From Liminaster sp045639585 (lineage in GTDB: Bacteria > Bacteroidota > Bacteroidia > Bacteroidales > UBA3663), in contig JAZUDJ010000034.1 in NCBI GenBank assembly GCA_045639585.1, forward strand, positions 14,623 through 78,622: a stretch of 64,000 nt of DNA. The letters are read 5' to 3'. Shown here piece after piece: positions 10,069 through 17,972 of this stretch. The notes beneath the pieces are model-generated. The model ran no database searches. It saw nothing but the letters and a program-made list of their open reading frames with translations, and was not told the DNA's origin. The position numbers and the translations under genes were made by a program. Numbering within the stretch: position 1 is the stretch's first letter; each line of letters begins with the position of its first letter.

Positions 10069-12015
10069 ATGAAAATTCAAAATAAATTGACTTCAATCCT
10101 GGGCGTTGCATCACTCGCTGTGATGGCTTTGACCAGTTGTGAAGGAGGTGATCTCTACTCGGTAGATTCTCCTGACTGGATTGCTGCACGCGTTGACTCA
10201 ATTGCTGAGGCAAAGAAGAATGATGTTCCTGAGCAACTTGACCTCATGGAGGATGTCTATACCTTTGGTAAGACCGACTTCTCTTCAGGTTGGTGGGCAG
10301 AGTTCTCTAAGTACTATGTAGTACCTGATGGCAAGAAATGGCAGGCTCAGTTCAACCTCAACATTAATCCTTCTGACGATACCTATTATAAGAATTTTGC
10401 ACTCGTAGTAGCTAATACCGTCCGTGGTGGTGATGGCTACTCGGAGTATGGTGCTATCCGTTACGACCTCACAGGCGATGCTAATGCATTCAACTCAAAC
10501 TGGGGTACCGTTTTCGGTCAGATTGAGGGTAATGGTTTCAAATACACTGAGAGCAACCTTATGCTGGCTCCTGTCGATAACAAGGATGCTGCTGTCCAGA
10601 AGCTCGGTGGCAAGGTGACCTTGACCATTGATCGTACCGATGCTAATCGTTTCTATATCGAGATGAACAATGGTACTGCTGTCAAGACCTTCAATATGCC
10701 TGCGAATATCGAACCAGGTGGAGATATCTATTGTTTCCTTGTTCCAGAAGGTTCATACATCAACTTCATCGGCACAGACATCGAGCCAATCGGTGGCTGT
10801 ACTTCAAAGGAAGACAAGCAGCCTCTTGGCATCACCTTGAAGGGCGTTCCTGGAAAGGTAATGCAGGGCACCGTACTTGATTCACTTATTACAAGTGTTT
10901 CTGCTATCATTGACTTCGAGACTGGAGTCACCAAGGAGGTTTCTTATAAGGATCTTACTTTCCAGGCTATCCCTGATCTCAATGGTCTTGGCGAGAAGAC
11001 TCTCATCGCAGTTTATAACCAGACCTATAAGGGTGAGGGTGCTGCTAAGCCAGTTATCGGTAACGCTACCTTCAACGTTGTTGACAAGATGTACAACACG
11101 CTTGGTGAGTCTAGCTGTACTACTGGATGGTGGGGTGCCCACTCAACAAACATTAAGGTCGCTCCTGGTGAGACCGTAGTCTCAACCTTCACCAACTACA
11201 CCAGCGGTGGAAGTAACTGGAATAACTGGGTAATGGTTCTCTGTAAGGAGGATAACTCTGAGTATGCAGTAGTTCGTGCCGACAACTATGGTTGGGGTGC
11301 TGGTTATGAAGGTATTGCTACTGCTACTTGCGATAATGGTGGCGACTGGGGTGCTTGGCTCGCAGCAATGAACGGTGCAAAGGTTACCACCTTCGTTACC
11401 AACTATGGCGATGGCACTGCTGATGTCAATGCAGTCATCATTGGCAATGATGGCAATACATATACTCAGGCATACACTGGCATTGCAGTTAACGATCCAG
11501 ATGATTTATGGTTCCGCTTTACTGTCGATGGTTCTTGCCTCGTATTCGATGATGTTCTTGGTGCAGAGGATTGCACTTCAGGTTGGTGGAGCGCTCACTC
11601 ACAGAATATCAATGTACCTGCAGGTATGAGTGTAACTCAAACTTTCATCAATCGTTCTTCTGGTAATAGTAACTGGAACAACTGGGTATTGGTTCTCTGT
11701 AAGGAGGACAACTCTGAGTATGCAGTAGTTCGTGCAGATAACTACGGTTGGGGTGCTGGTTATGAAGGTATTGCTACTGCTACTTGCGATAATGGTGGCG
11801 ACTGGGGTGCTTGGCTCGCTGCAATGAATGGTGCTCGTGTTACCGTAACCGTTACTAACAATGGTGATGGCACAGCAGACATTTTGGCTACAATTATTGG
11901 CAATGGTGGTGAGGAATTCTGGCAGAAGTATGAGGGTATCTCAATTTCTGATCCTGATGATGTCTTCTTCCGCTTCACTGTCGATGGCAGTTGCCTCATA
12001 TTCGATGCTAACTAA
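10069..12015 (+). CDS. Surface glycan-binding lipoprotein with tandem beta-sandwich modules
   Basis: This 648-residue lipoprotein (lipobox LTSC, cysteine 24, followed by acidic EGGD typical of surface export) sits where SusE/SusF-like or other surface glycan-binding proteins lie. Visible parts are a first WW-containing module (about 65-240, SSGWWAEFSKYY), an Ig-like linker (about 245-340), and two tandem modules of 152 codons (residues 350-501 and 502-648), each starting C-T-x-GWW and rich in W/Y (NWNNW, NYGWGAGYEG, GDWGAWLAAMNGA). Exposed tryptophans suggest carbohydrate binding. No known CBM family is assigned with confidence. It lies 52 nt after susD in the same operon and probably holds the polysaccharide at the surface. 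Confidence 0.75.
   Translation: MKIQNKLTSILGVASLAVMALTSCEGGDLYSVDSPDWIAARVDSIAEAKKNDVPEQLDLMEDVYTFGKTDFSSGWWAEFSKYYVVPDGKKWQAQFNLNINPSDDTYYKNFALVVANTVRGGDGYSEYGAIRYDLTGDANAFNSNWGTVFGQIEGNGFKYTESNLMLAPVDNKDAAVQKLGGKVTLTIDRTDANRFYIEMNNGTAVKTFNMPANIEPGGDIYCFLVPEGSYINFIGTDIEPIGGCTSKEDKQPLGITLKGVPGKVMQGTVLDSLITSVSAIIDFETGVTKEVSYKDLTFQAIPDLNGLGEKTLIAVYNQTYKGEGAAKPVIGNATFNVVDKMYNTLGESSCTTGWWGAHSTNIKVAPGETVVSTFTNYTSGGSNWNNWVMVLCKEDNSEYAVVRADNYGWGAGYEGIATATCDNGGDWGAWLAAMNGAKVTTFVTNYGDGTADVNAVIIGNDGNTYTQAYTGIAVNDPDDLWFRFTVDGSCLVFDDVLGAEDCTSGWWSAHSQNINVPAGMSVTQTFINRSSGNSNWNNWVLVLCKEDNSEYAVVRADNYGWGAGYEGIATATCDNGGDWGAWLAAMNGARVTVTVTNNGDGTADILATIIGNGGEEFWQKYEGISISDPDDVFFRFTVDGSCLIFDAN
11116..12012 (+). 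repeat. Internal tandem duplication in the glycan-binding protein (456-nt unit)
   Basis: Unit A 11116-11571 and unit B 11572-12012 are offset by exactly 456 nt. In the core (11235-11377 versus 11691-11833) there are six differences, all synonymous, and 11290-11363 is identical over 74 nt to 11746-11819. The flanks of the units have diverged at the protein level. Confidence 0.9.
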
Positions 12016-12023
12016 TCTGTAAT

Positions 12024-12110
12024 AGAAGAGGTTCGTCTTCTACGATAAACCTCTTCTGTGCGAAATACTTATTAATTTCGGGGGAGTTCCCAAGTAGGAA
12101 GCTCCTCCGA
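12024..12110 (+). promoter_or_regulatory. Two strong intergenic hairpins between glycan-binding protein and GH43 genes
   Basis: Hairpin 1: AGAAGAGGTT (12024-12033) pairs perfectly with AACCTCTTCT (12048-12057). Hairpin 2: TCGGGGGAG (12078-12086) pairs with CTCCTCCGA (12102-12110), with an inner TTCC/GGAA stem. Neither is followed by a long T-run, so partial termination or 3'-end protection of the upstream mRNA is more likely than a full stop. They probably set lower expression of the downstream enzyme. Confidence 0.55.
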
Positions 12111-12134
12111 GATTTACCATTTTAACAATACATC

Positions 12135-14015
12135 ATGCTGAAACATTTTTACGCCTTAGCATTACTTTCTTCTGTTACATTGGCCTCTTCAGCTCAGGTT
12201 TCTATTGGCCGTGTAGTATGTCATGACCCTTCCATCTTTATGGACGGTGTTACCACTGGTACCCCAGAGTCTCCTGTTTATTATATCTATGGTTCACACC
12301 TCGGACATGGTAAGACTACAGCAGAGAAGAATTATATCAATTGGAGTACTTGGGCCAGCGATGAGGGGGCAATGACTGCAGACAAATCTCTCTTTGTCGA
12401 TCAGAATGGCAATAATGTACTTTACTCTAGTGCTTATGGAGATGCTCATGACTGGCAGGCCAAAGGTAATAGTGTAAGAGGGATGCAGTGGGCTCCAGAC
12501 GTCATCTACAACAAGCAGATGAAGAAGTGGTGCATGTATATGAGCCTCAATGGCGATAGCTGGTGCTCTGTCATAGTCCTCTTCACCTCTGATCGTCCTG
12601 ATGGGGGTTGGAAGTATGCTGGTCCTGTCGTATACTCTGGTTTCCAAGGAACTTATGACCACAATGGTTATACTAAAACAGATGACTACAAACATACAGA
12701 TCTTGAGAAAGTTATCGGAGAACAGGCCTCTCTACCAGCTCGCTATAAGGTATCGGACAAATGGGGTGAGTACTGGCCAAACTGTATTGACCCATGTGTC
12801 TTCTACGATGCAGAGGATCAGCTCTGGATGTCATATGGCTCATGGAGTGGAGGTATCTTTATGTTCCAGCTTGATGAATCTACAGGTCTTCGCGATTATT
12901 CTATCCAGTATAAAGAAGAATTGGATAATGCTGGCGACTATCATACATGTACGTCCGATCCCTATTTTGGTAAGAAGATCGCAGGCGGATATTATGTCTC
13001 AGGTGAAGCTAGCTACATCCAGCGCATTGGCAAATACTACTATCTCTTTATGAGCTATGGTGGCTTGAGTGCCGTTGCAGGTGGTTCTTGGCCATACGGA
13101 GCTGTCGGTTATCAGATGCGTATCTTCCGCTCGGAGAATCCAGATGGTCCATATATGGATTGCAACACATCAAAGGGGCAGAAAGCTTTGTTCTCGCAGT
13201 ATCAGCTTAATTTCGGTAAAGATGCCGTTACTGATCGTGGCACACGCCTCATGTCAGCCTATAAGTGGGATAGCATGACCAAGGCCGAGATTGCGCAGGG
13301 ACACAACAGCGCTATTGTCGATCATAAGGGTCGCGCTCTCGTGGTTTATCACACTCGTCAGGTCGCCTCTGGTGAAGGTCACTCAGTACGCGTACACCAG
13401 CTCTTCCAGAATCAGGATGGCTGGCTCGTCGCTGCGCCATACGAATTTTATGGTGAGGAGATCACACAGGAGGATATTGATACAAAACAGATATATAACG
13501 CTAATCAGGTCGCTGGTGAGTATGACCTCATCGTACATAAGATTCGTCAGGATGCTGTAACTCAGGACTATGCTAAGCCAGAGAAGATCACCCTTGGTAC
13601 AGATGGCAAGGTCACTGGTGCGTATGCAGGTACTTGGAAACTGGTTGACAACACAGGCTACGTGAGTGTAGCTTTGAAGGGTGTCAATGGAGGTAGCAAA
13701 ACCACAACCGTAGCCTTCAAAGGTGTCGTAGTTGAGCAGACACTCAAGGCTAACGTTGATCCATCCAAGGTTACTAAAGCTCTCTGCTTCACAGCACTCA
13801 GTTCGTCAAGTGGTGTTGCTGGAATTAATGCAACTCGCGGCCTCTGCATCTGGGGTACACAAACCAAGGCTGCAGAACCTTCTGGCATCGAGGCGGTGCA
13901 CTCAGACGATGCTGTAGAAACAAATGAAGATGTCTTCGATCTCTTCGGCCGCAAGCAGGAGGATTTACAGAAGGGCCTCAATATTAAGAAGGGTCGCATA
14001 TTGCTGGTTAAGTAA
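12135..14015 (+). CDS. GH43 family endo-arabinanase-like enzyme
   Basis: This 626-residue secreted enzyme has a signal peptide ending LASSAQ. The five-bladed propeller shows the GH43 triad: general base D31 (CHDPSI), pKa-modulating D219 (NCIDPCVFYD) and acid E291 (SGEASYIQRIGKYYYLFMS). The arrangement and the beta-sandwich C-terminal region (about 465-590, VAGEYDLIVHK, GTWKLVD) resemble Bacteroides endo-alpha-1,5-L-arabinanases with a GH43_C domain. It is expected to cleave arabinan chains outside the cell or in the periplasm. The last 30 residues (VFDLFGRKQEDLQKGLNIKK and on to LLVK) look like the short C-terminal tail found on many Prevotella secreted proteins. It is the last gene of the locus. 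Family certain; arabinanase activity probable. Confidence 0.85.
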   Translation: MLKHFYALALLSSVTLASSAQVSIGRVVCHDPSIFMDGVTTGTPESPVYYIYGSHLGHGKTTAEKNYINWSTWASDEGAMTADKSLFVDQNGNNVLYSSAYGDAHDWQAKGNSVRGMQWAPDVIYNKQMKKWCMYMSLNGDSWCSVIVLFTSDRPDGGWKYAGPVVYSGFQGTYDHNGYTKTDDYKHTDLEKVIGEQASLPARYKVSDKWGEYWPNCIDPCVFYDAEDQLWMSYGSWSGGIFMFQLDESTGLRDYSIQYKEELDNAGDYHTCTSDPYFGKKIAGGYYVSGEASYIQRIGKYYYLFMSYGGLSAVAGGSWPYGAVGYQMRIFRSENPDGPYMDCNTSKGQKALFSQYQLNFGKDAVTDRGTRLMSAYKWDSMTKAEIAQGHNSAIVDHKGRALVVYHTRQVASGEGHSVRVHQLFQNQDGWLVAAPYEFYGEEITQEDIDTKQIYNANQVAGEYDLIVHKIRQDAVTQDYAKPEKITLGTDGKVTGAYAGTWKLVDNTGYVSVALKGVNGGSKTTTVAFKGVVVEQTLKANVDPSKVTKALCFTALSSSSGVAGINATRGLCIWGTQTKAAEPSGIEAVHSDDAVETNEDVFDLFGRKQEDLQKGLNIKKGRILLVK

Positions 14016-14026
14016 TTTTTGAAATG

Positions 14027-14278
14027 GGAAAGGACGTCTTGCTTGCAGGACGTCCTTTCTTATATCAAGGAATGGATGTCTTGCTTGCAGGATGTCCTTT
14101 CTTATATCAAGGAACGGATGTCTTGCTTGCAGGATGTCCTATCTTATATCAAGGAATGGATGTCTTGCTTGCAAGATGTCCATTCTTACGTGTAGGAAGG
14201 TCTCGCAGGAATTCGTGTGATCCCTTCTTGCAATCAGGAAGGTCTCGCAGAGAATCGAGTGATCCCTTCTTGCACAAA
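14027..14278. repeat. Intergenic array 1 of six 42-nt tandem units
   Basis: Units begin at 14027, 14069, 14111, 14153, 14195 and 14237, all exactly 42 nt. Units 1-4 share a core inverted repeat; in unit 1 the arms AAAGGACGTC (14029-14038) and GACGTCCTTT (14049-14058) pair perfectly around a 10-nt loop. Units 5-6 are a diverged subtype with arms GAAGG and CCTTC and an inner CTCG/CGAG in unit 6. The array starts 12 nt after the GH43 stop and ends just before the thiamine promoter. The 42-nt period keeps reading frames open, giving a spurious 85-residue frame. It may act as terminator or insulator. Confidence 0.85.
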
Positions 14279-14322
14279 TGAGAGGAAAGTGTATTAATTA
14301 ATGTTATTTTTCTACTCGAAAC

Positions 14323-14353
14323 TTGCAAGTATATTTTAAAAGGTGTATATTTG
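14323..14353 (+). promoter_or_regulatory. Promoter of the thiamine operon
   Basis: TTG (14323-14325), 20 bp, TATATTTG (14346-14353) fits the Bacteroidetes consensus. The expected start of transcription near 14360 lies just before the TPP riboswitch. Confidence 0.7.
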
Positions 14354-14364
14354 CAGCGCAAAAT

Positions 14365-14450
14365 CGGTTTCCGATTCGGGGTGCTTGCTTTGTGCAGGCT
14401 GAGATTATACCCATTGACCTGATGCAGGTAATGCTGCCGTAGGAAGTGCT
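14365..14450 (+). promoter_or_regulatory. TPP riboswitch (THI element)
   Basis: The conserved core is present in order: TTCGGGGTGC (14375-14384), a variable P3 arm, CTGAGA (14398-14403), ACCC (14409-14412), CCTGATGCAGG (14418-14428), TAATGCTGCCGTAGG (14429-14443). The closing P1 stem is TTCC (14369-14372) with GGAA (14442-14445). It precedes thiS and the whole thiamine operon, so bound thiamine pyrophosphate is expected to switch expression off. Confidence 0.95.
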
Positions 14451-14471
14451 TATTATTTCAAGACAATTTGT

Positions 14472-14506
14472 ATACCCCGCAGTGAAGCAGTTTCGCTGAG
14501 GGGTAT
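14472..14506 (+). promoter_or_regulatory. Hairpin downstream of the TPP aptamer (probable expression platform)
   Basis: ATACCCC (14472-14478) pairs with GGGGTAT (14500-14506), with an inner CAG/CTG helix. It ends 14 nt before the thiS start and has no T-tract. Translational control or leader stabilisation is therefore more likely than intrinsic termination. Confidence 0.5.
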
Positions 14507-14520
14507 TAATGTTAATAATT

Positions 14521-14718
14521 ATGACTATTCTGATCAACAACAAACCAACTGAGACGCAGGCTACTAATCTGCAAGAACTCGCCACCGAACTGGCATTGCC
14601 AGAGAAGGGTGTGGCTATGGCCATAGCTAACAAGATGGTGCCACGTGCAGAGTGGAGCGCAAAGTCGCTCCAGGAGAATGATAGCGTAGTGATTATCAAA
14701 GCTGCTTGCGGAGGATGA
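14521..14718 (+). CDS. thiS: ThiS sulfur carrier protein
   Basis: This 65-residue ubiquitin-like protein starts MTILINN and ends with the required di-glycine (AACGG), whose C-terminus is adenylated by ThiF and converted to a thiocarboxylate that donates sulfur to the thiazole ring. The ATG at 14521 is chosen over an in-frame ATG at 14509 because it gives the usual family length and N-terminus. Its stop overlaps the thiE start (ATGA). It is the first gene after the riboswitch. Confidence 0.93.
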   Translation: MTILINNKPTETQATNLQELATELALPEKGVAMAIANKMVPRAEWSAKSLQENDSVVIIKAACGG

Positions 14719-15344
14719 TACAGTTCATATCGCATTATACAGATAGGATCGGCTATCTTGACTCTATTCGTCTGGCTCTGGAGGGTGGCTGCCGATGGGT
14801 ACAGTTGCGCGTGAAAAACGCTACCATCGACGAACTGAGACCTATGGCGCTCGAAGCTCAGCGTATGTGTCGTGAGGCTGGAGCAACGTTCATTATCGAC
14901 GATCAAGTGGCATTGGTCAAGGAAATCGGTGCTGATGGTGTGCACCTCGGTAAGAACGACATGCCAGTCACAGAGGCACGTAAGGTCTTAGGTCCTGATT
15001 TCATCATCGGTGGCACGGCCAATACGTTTGATGACGTCAGGATGCACTATGAGGCTGGAGCAAACTACATCGGCTGCGGCCCTTTCCGTTTCACAACGAC
15101 AAAGGAGAAGCTCTCTCCTGTACTAGGGTTGGAGGGTTATCGCAGTATCGTGTCTCAGATGCGCGAAGAGGGTATTAATCTTCCGATTGTGGCCATAGGT
15201 GGTATTACGGCCGACGACATCCCTGACATCATGAAGACGGGAGTGACGGGTATTGCGCTCAGCGGTACGGTGCTTAGAGCGGAGGATCCGATCCAGGAGA
15301 TGCAGAGATTGCTGACCATAGTCAATAGCTCTATCGACAAATAA
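14715..15344 (+). CDS. thiE: Thiamine-phosphate synthase ThiE
   Basis: At 209 residues this is the usual ThiE length. A TIM barrel with WVQLRVKN (29-36, the QLReK motif), FIIDDQV, DGVHLGKNDMP, IGGTANT, YIGCGPFRFTTTK and IVAIGGIT joins HMP-pyrophosphate to thiazole phosphate to make thiamine phosphate. The ATG at 14715 overlaps the thiS stop by 4 nt, implying translational coupling; an in-frame TTG at 14706 is less likely. A second, shorter ThiE/TenI-like gene lies at 19834. Confidence 0.93.
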   Translation: MIQFISHYTDRIGYLDSIRLALEGGCRWVQLRVKNATIDELRPMALEAQRMCREAGATFIIDDQVALVKEIGADGVHLGKNDMPVTEARKVLGPDFIIGGTANTFDDVRMHYEAGANYIGCGPFRFTTTKEKLSPVLGLEGYRSIVSQMREEGINLPIVAIGGITADDIPDIMKTGVTGIALSGTVLRAEDPIQEMQRLLTIVNSSIDK

Positions 15345-15385
15345 GAAAATCTACAATTTGAAAATATTAAATATTCAGATAAAAC

Positions 15386-16156
15386 ATGAAACCACTTGTA
15401 ATTGCAGGTCGTGAGTTCAATTCACGCCTCTTCCTGGGAACAGGAAAGTTTAGTAACAACCAGCTTATGGCTGAGGCTATCAAGGCTTCGGAAACTGAGA
15501 TGGTGACTGTAGCAATGAAGCGTATCGAACTGGAGGACAAGCAGGATGACCTCTTGCAGCATATCGTTCAGAATCAGGGCATCCAGCTTCTTCCTAATAC
15601 CTCGGGTGTCCGTAATGCTGAGGAGGCCGTCTTCGCAGCTCAGATGGCTCGTGAGGCCTTCGGTACCAATTGGCTCAAGCTCGAGATTCATCCAGATCCT
15701 CGCTACCTCCTGCCAGATAGCATTGAGACATTGAAAGCTACTGAGGAACTCGTAAAGCTCGGCTTCGTCGTACTGCCATATTGCCAGGCAGATCCTACGC
15801 TCTGTAAGCACCTTGAGGAAGCTGGCGCGGCTACCGTCATGCCACTCGCTGCACCTATCGGTACTAACAAGGGACTTCGTATGAAGGATTTTCTTCAGAT
15901 CATCATCGAGCAGGCTACCGTTCCTGTCGTAGTCGATGCAGGTATCGGTGCACCAAGCCATGCTGCTGAAGCTATGGAGATGGGTGCTGACTGCTGTTTG
16001 GTCAACACGGCCATCGCAGTAGCTGGTGATCCTGTACAGATGGCCGTTGCCTTCAAGGAGGCTGTCATCGCTGGTCGTCGTGCTTACGAGGCAGGATTAG
16101 GAGCTATCAGCGATTCGGCAGAGGCCAGCTCACCATTAACTGCGTTTTTGAATTAA
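15386..16156 (+). CDS. thiG: Thiazole synthase ThiG
   Basis: This 256-residue TIM-barrel enzyme builds the thiazole phosphate from deoxyxylulose 5-phosphate, dehydroglycine and ThiS thiocarboxylate. Family motifs are FLGTGKFSNN (16-25), NTSGVRNAEEAV, the Schiff-base lysine K98 in NWLKLEIHPD, PYCQADP, PIGTNKG and VDAGIGAPSHAAEAMEMG. Dehydroglycine is expected from ThiH, encoded downstream in the same operon, consistent with an anaerobic lifestyle (ThiO would need oxygen). The deoxyxylulose precursor is made by Dxs, also in this window at 29.5 kb. Confidence 0.95.
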   Translation: MKPLVIAGREFNSRLFLGTGKFSNNQLMAEAIKASETEMVTVAMKRIELEDKQDDLLQHIVQNQGIQLLPNTSGVRNAEEAVFAAQMAREAFGTNWLKLEIHPDPRYLLPDSIETLKATEELVKLGFVVLPYCQADPTLCKHLEEAGAATVMPLAAPIGTNKGLRMKDFLQIIIEQATVPVVVDAGIGAPSHAAEAMEMGADCCLVNTAIAVAGDPVQMAVAFKEAVIAGRRAYEAGLGAISDSAEASSPLTAFLN

Positions 16157-16221
16157 TTCGCTTGTAAGAAATAAATTAAGAATTTTCGGACACCCCATTA
16201 TTCGAATTAAAATCATTTATT

Positions 16222-17910
16222 ATGCCACAAGATAACAAAGCATACGCGCAGAGGGAAAAAGCATACATGCAGGGGCGTCTTTTTCCTAGCGTTAAGGTAG
16301 GTATGACTAAGGTCAATCTGACACCTACTGTTACTAAAGATAAGAATGGCGTACCTCACTCAGAGGAGAACGCTCCAGTTTATATTTACGATACGAGTGG
16401 ATTGTATAGCGATCCTAACTACACCGTGGACCTGAAGAAGGGTCTGCCACGTATGCGTGAACAGTGGATCATTGAGCGTGATGACACTGAGGTCCTCAAG
16501 GAGGTGACCAGCGATTATGGTAAGATGCGCCTGGCTGATAAGAGCTTGGATAAGTTGCGCTTCGAACACATCGCGCTGCCACGTCGTGCGAAGGCCGGTA
16601 AGCACATCACTCAGATGGACTACGCTAAGGCTGGCATCGTGACTCCTGAGATGGAGTACGTGGCTATCCGCGAGAATATGAACTGCGAGGAGCTCGGTAT
16701 TAAGAGCCACATCACTCCGGAGTATGTCCGCGATGAGATTGCTCGTGGTCGCGCTGTATTGCCTGCTAACATCAATCATCCTGAGTCGGAGCCAATGATC
16801 ATTGGTCGTAATTTCCTGGTGAAGATCAACACTAACATTGGCAACTCAGCTACGACTTCTTCGATCGACGAGGAGGTGGATAAAGCTGTTTGGAGCTGCA
16901 AGTGGGGTGGTGATACTTTGATGGACCTCTCGACTGGTGAGAACATTCATGAGACACGAGAGTGGATTATCCGTAACTGTCCGGTACCAGTAGGCACCGT
17001 ACCTATCTATCAGGCTCTTGAGAAGGTTCAGGGACGCGTGGAGGATCTCAACTGGGAGGTCTATAAGGATACCCTCATCGAACAATGCGAACAGGGTGTG
17101 GATTACTTTACCATTCATGCCGGTATCCGTCGTCATAACGTGCATCTGGCAGATACACGCCTCTGTGGTATTGTGTCTCGTGGAGGTTCCATCATGTCTA
17201 AGTGGTGCTTGATCCACGATCAGGAGTCGTTCCTTTATGAGCATTTCGACGATATCTGCGACATTGTACGTCAGTATGATGTAGCTCTCTCTTTAGGAGA
17301 TGGCCTTCGTCCTGGTTGTACCGCCGATGCCAATGATGCTGCACAATTTGCAGAACTTGACACCATGGGAGAGCTTGTGACTCGTGCATGGGAGAAGGGT
17401 GTACAGGCCTTTATCGAGGGTCCTGGCCACGTGCCAATGCATAAGATCCGTGAGAATATGGAGCGTCAGCTCGACCATTGTCACGAGGCTCCTTTCTATA
17501 CTCTTGGCCCTATCGTTACTGATATAGCTCCTGGTTATGACCACATTACCTCTGCTATCGGTGGCGCTCAGATCGCTTGGCTCGGTACGGCTATGTTGTG
17601 CTACGTAACTCCAAAGGAGCACCTTGCTCTTCCAAACCGTGAGGATGTACGTAATGGTGTGATTACCTACAAGATCGCAGCTCATGCAGCAGACTTGGCT
17701 AAGGGTCATCCGGGTGCTGAGATTCGCGACAACGCGTTGTCTAAGGCGCGCTTTGATTTCCGTTGGCGTGATCAGTTCCACCTTTCGCTTGATCCTGAGC
17801 GTGCATTGCAGTACTTTGAGGAGGCTGGTCATACTGATGGCGAGTATTGCACGATGTGTGGTCCTAACTTCTGTGCTGCTAAGCTGACACACGATTTGAG
17901 GAAGCTATAA
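16222..17910 (+). CDS. thiC: Phosphomethylpyrimidine synthase ThiC
   Basis: This 562-residue radical-SAM enzyme converts aminoimidazole ribotide to HMP phosphate. The non-canonical C-terminal cluster motif CTMCGPNFC (C543, C546, C551) is intact, and the barrel motifs NINHPESEPMIIG, NIGNSA, SRGGSIMSKWC, EGPGHVPMHKI and GPIVTDIAPGYDHITSAIGG are all present. It is in the same operon after thiG (65-nt gap, AT-rich, no promoter seen). Confidence 0.96.
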   Translation: MPQDNKAYAQREKAYMQGRLFPSVKVGMTKVNLTPTVTKDKNGVPHSEENAPVYIYDTSGLYSDPNYTVDLKKGLPRMREQWIIERDDTEVLKEVTSDYGKMRLADKSLDKLRFEHIALPRRAKAGKHITQMDYAKAGIVTPEMEYVAIRENMNCEELGIKSHITPEYVRDEIARGRAVLPANINHPESEPMIIGRNFLVKINTNIGNSATTSSIDEEVDKAVWSCKWGGDTLMDLSTGENIHETREWIIRNCPVPVGTVPIYQALEKVQGRVEDLNWEVYKDTLIEQCEQGVDYFTIHAGIRRHNVHLADTRLCGIVSRGGSIMSKWCLIHDQESFLYEHFDDICDIVRQYDVALSLGDGLRPGCTADANDAAQFAELDTMGELVTRAWEKGVQAFIEGPGHVPMHKIRENMERQLDHCHEAPFYTLGPIVTDIAPGYDHITSAIGGAQIAWLGTAMLCYVTPKEHLALPNREDVRNGVITYKIAAHAADLAKGHPGAEIRDNALSKARFDFRWRDQFHLSLDPERALQYFEEAGHTDGEYCTMCGPNFCAAKLTHDLRKL

Positions 17911-17972
17911 GAGACCCACCTCCTTTACCAATAGGGAGGAGGAGTGGTTACTTATTATTAACGACTCTTCGA

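Noticed and set aside
11116..12012. Assembly duplication in the glycan-binding gene
   Set aside because: The two copies differ by several synonymous changes in the core and by many amino acids in the flanks, so they are real diverged copies.
14024..14281. 85-residue repetitive reading frame downstream of GH43
   Set aside because: The frame exists only because the tandem unit is 42 nt, a multiple of three; the same array type at 41084 and 62940 reads open on both strands in several frames.
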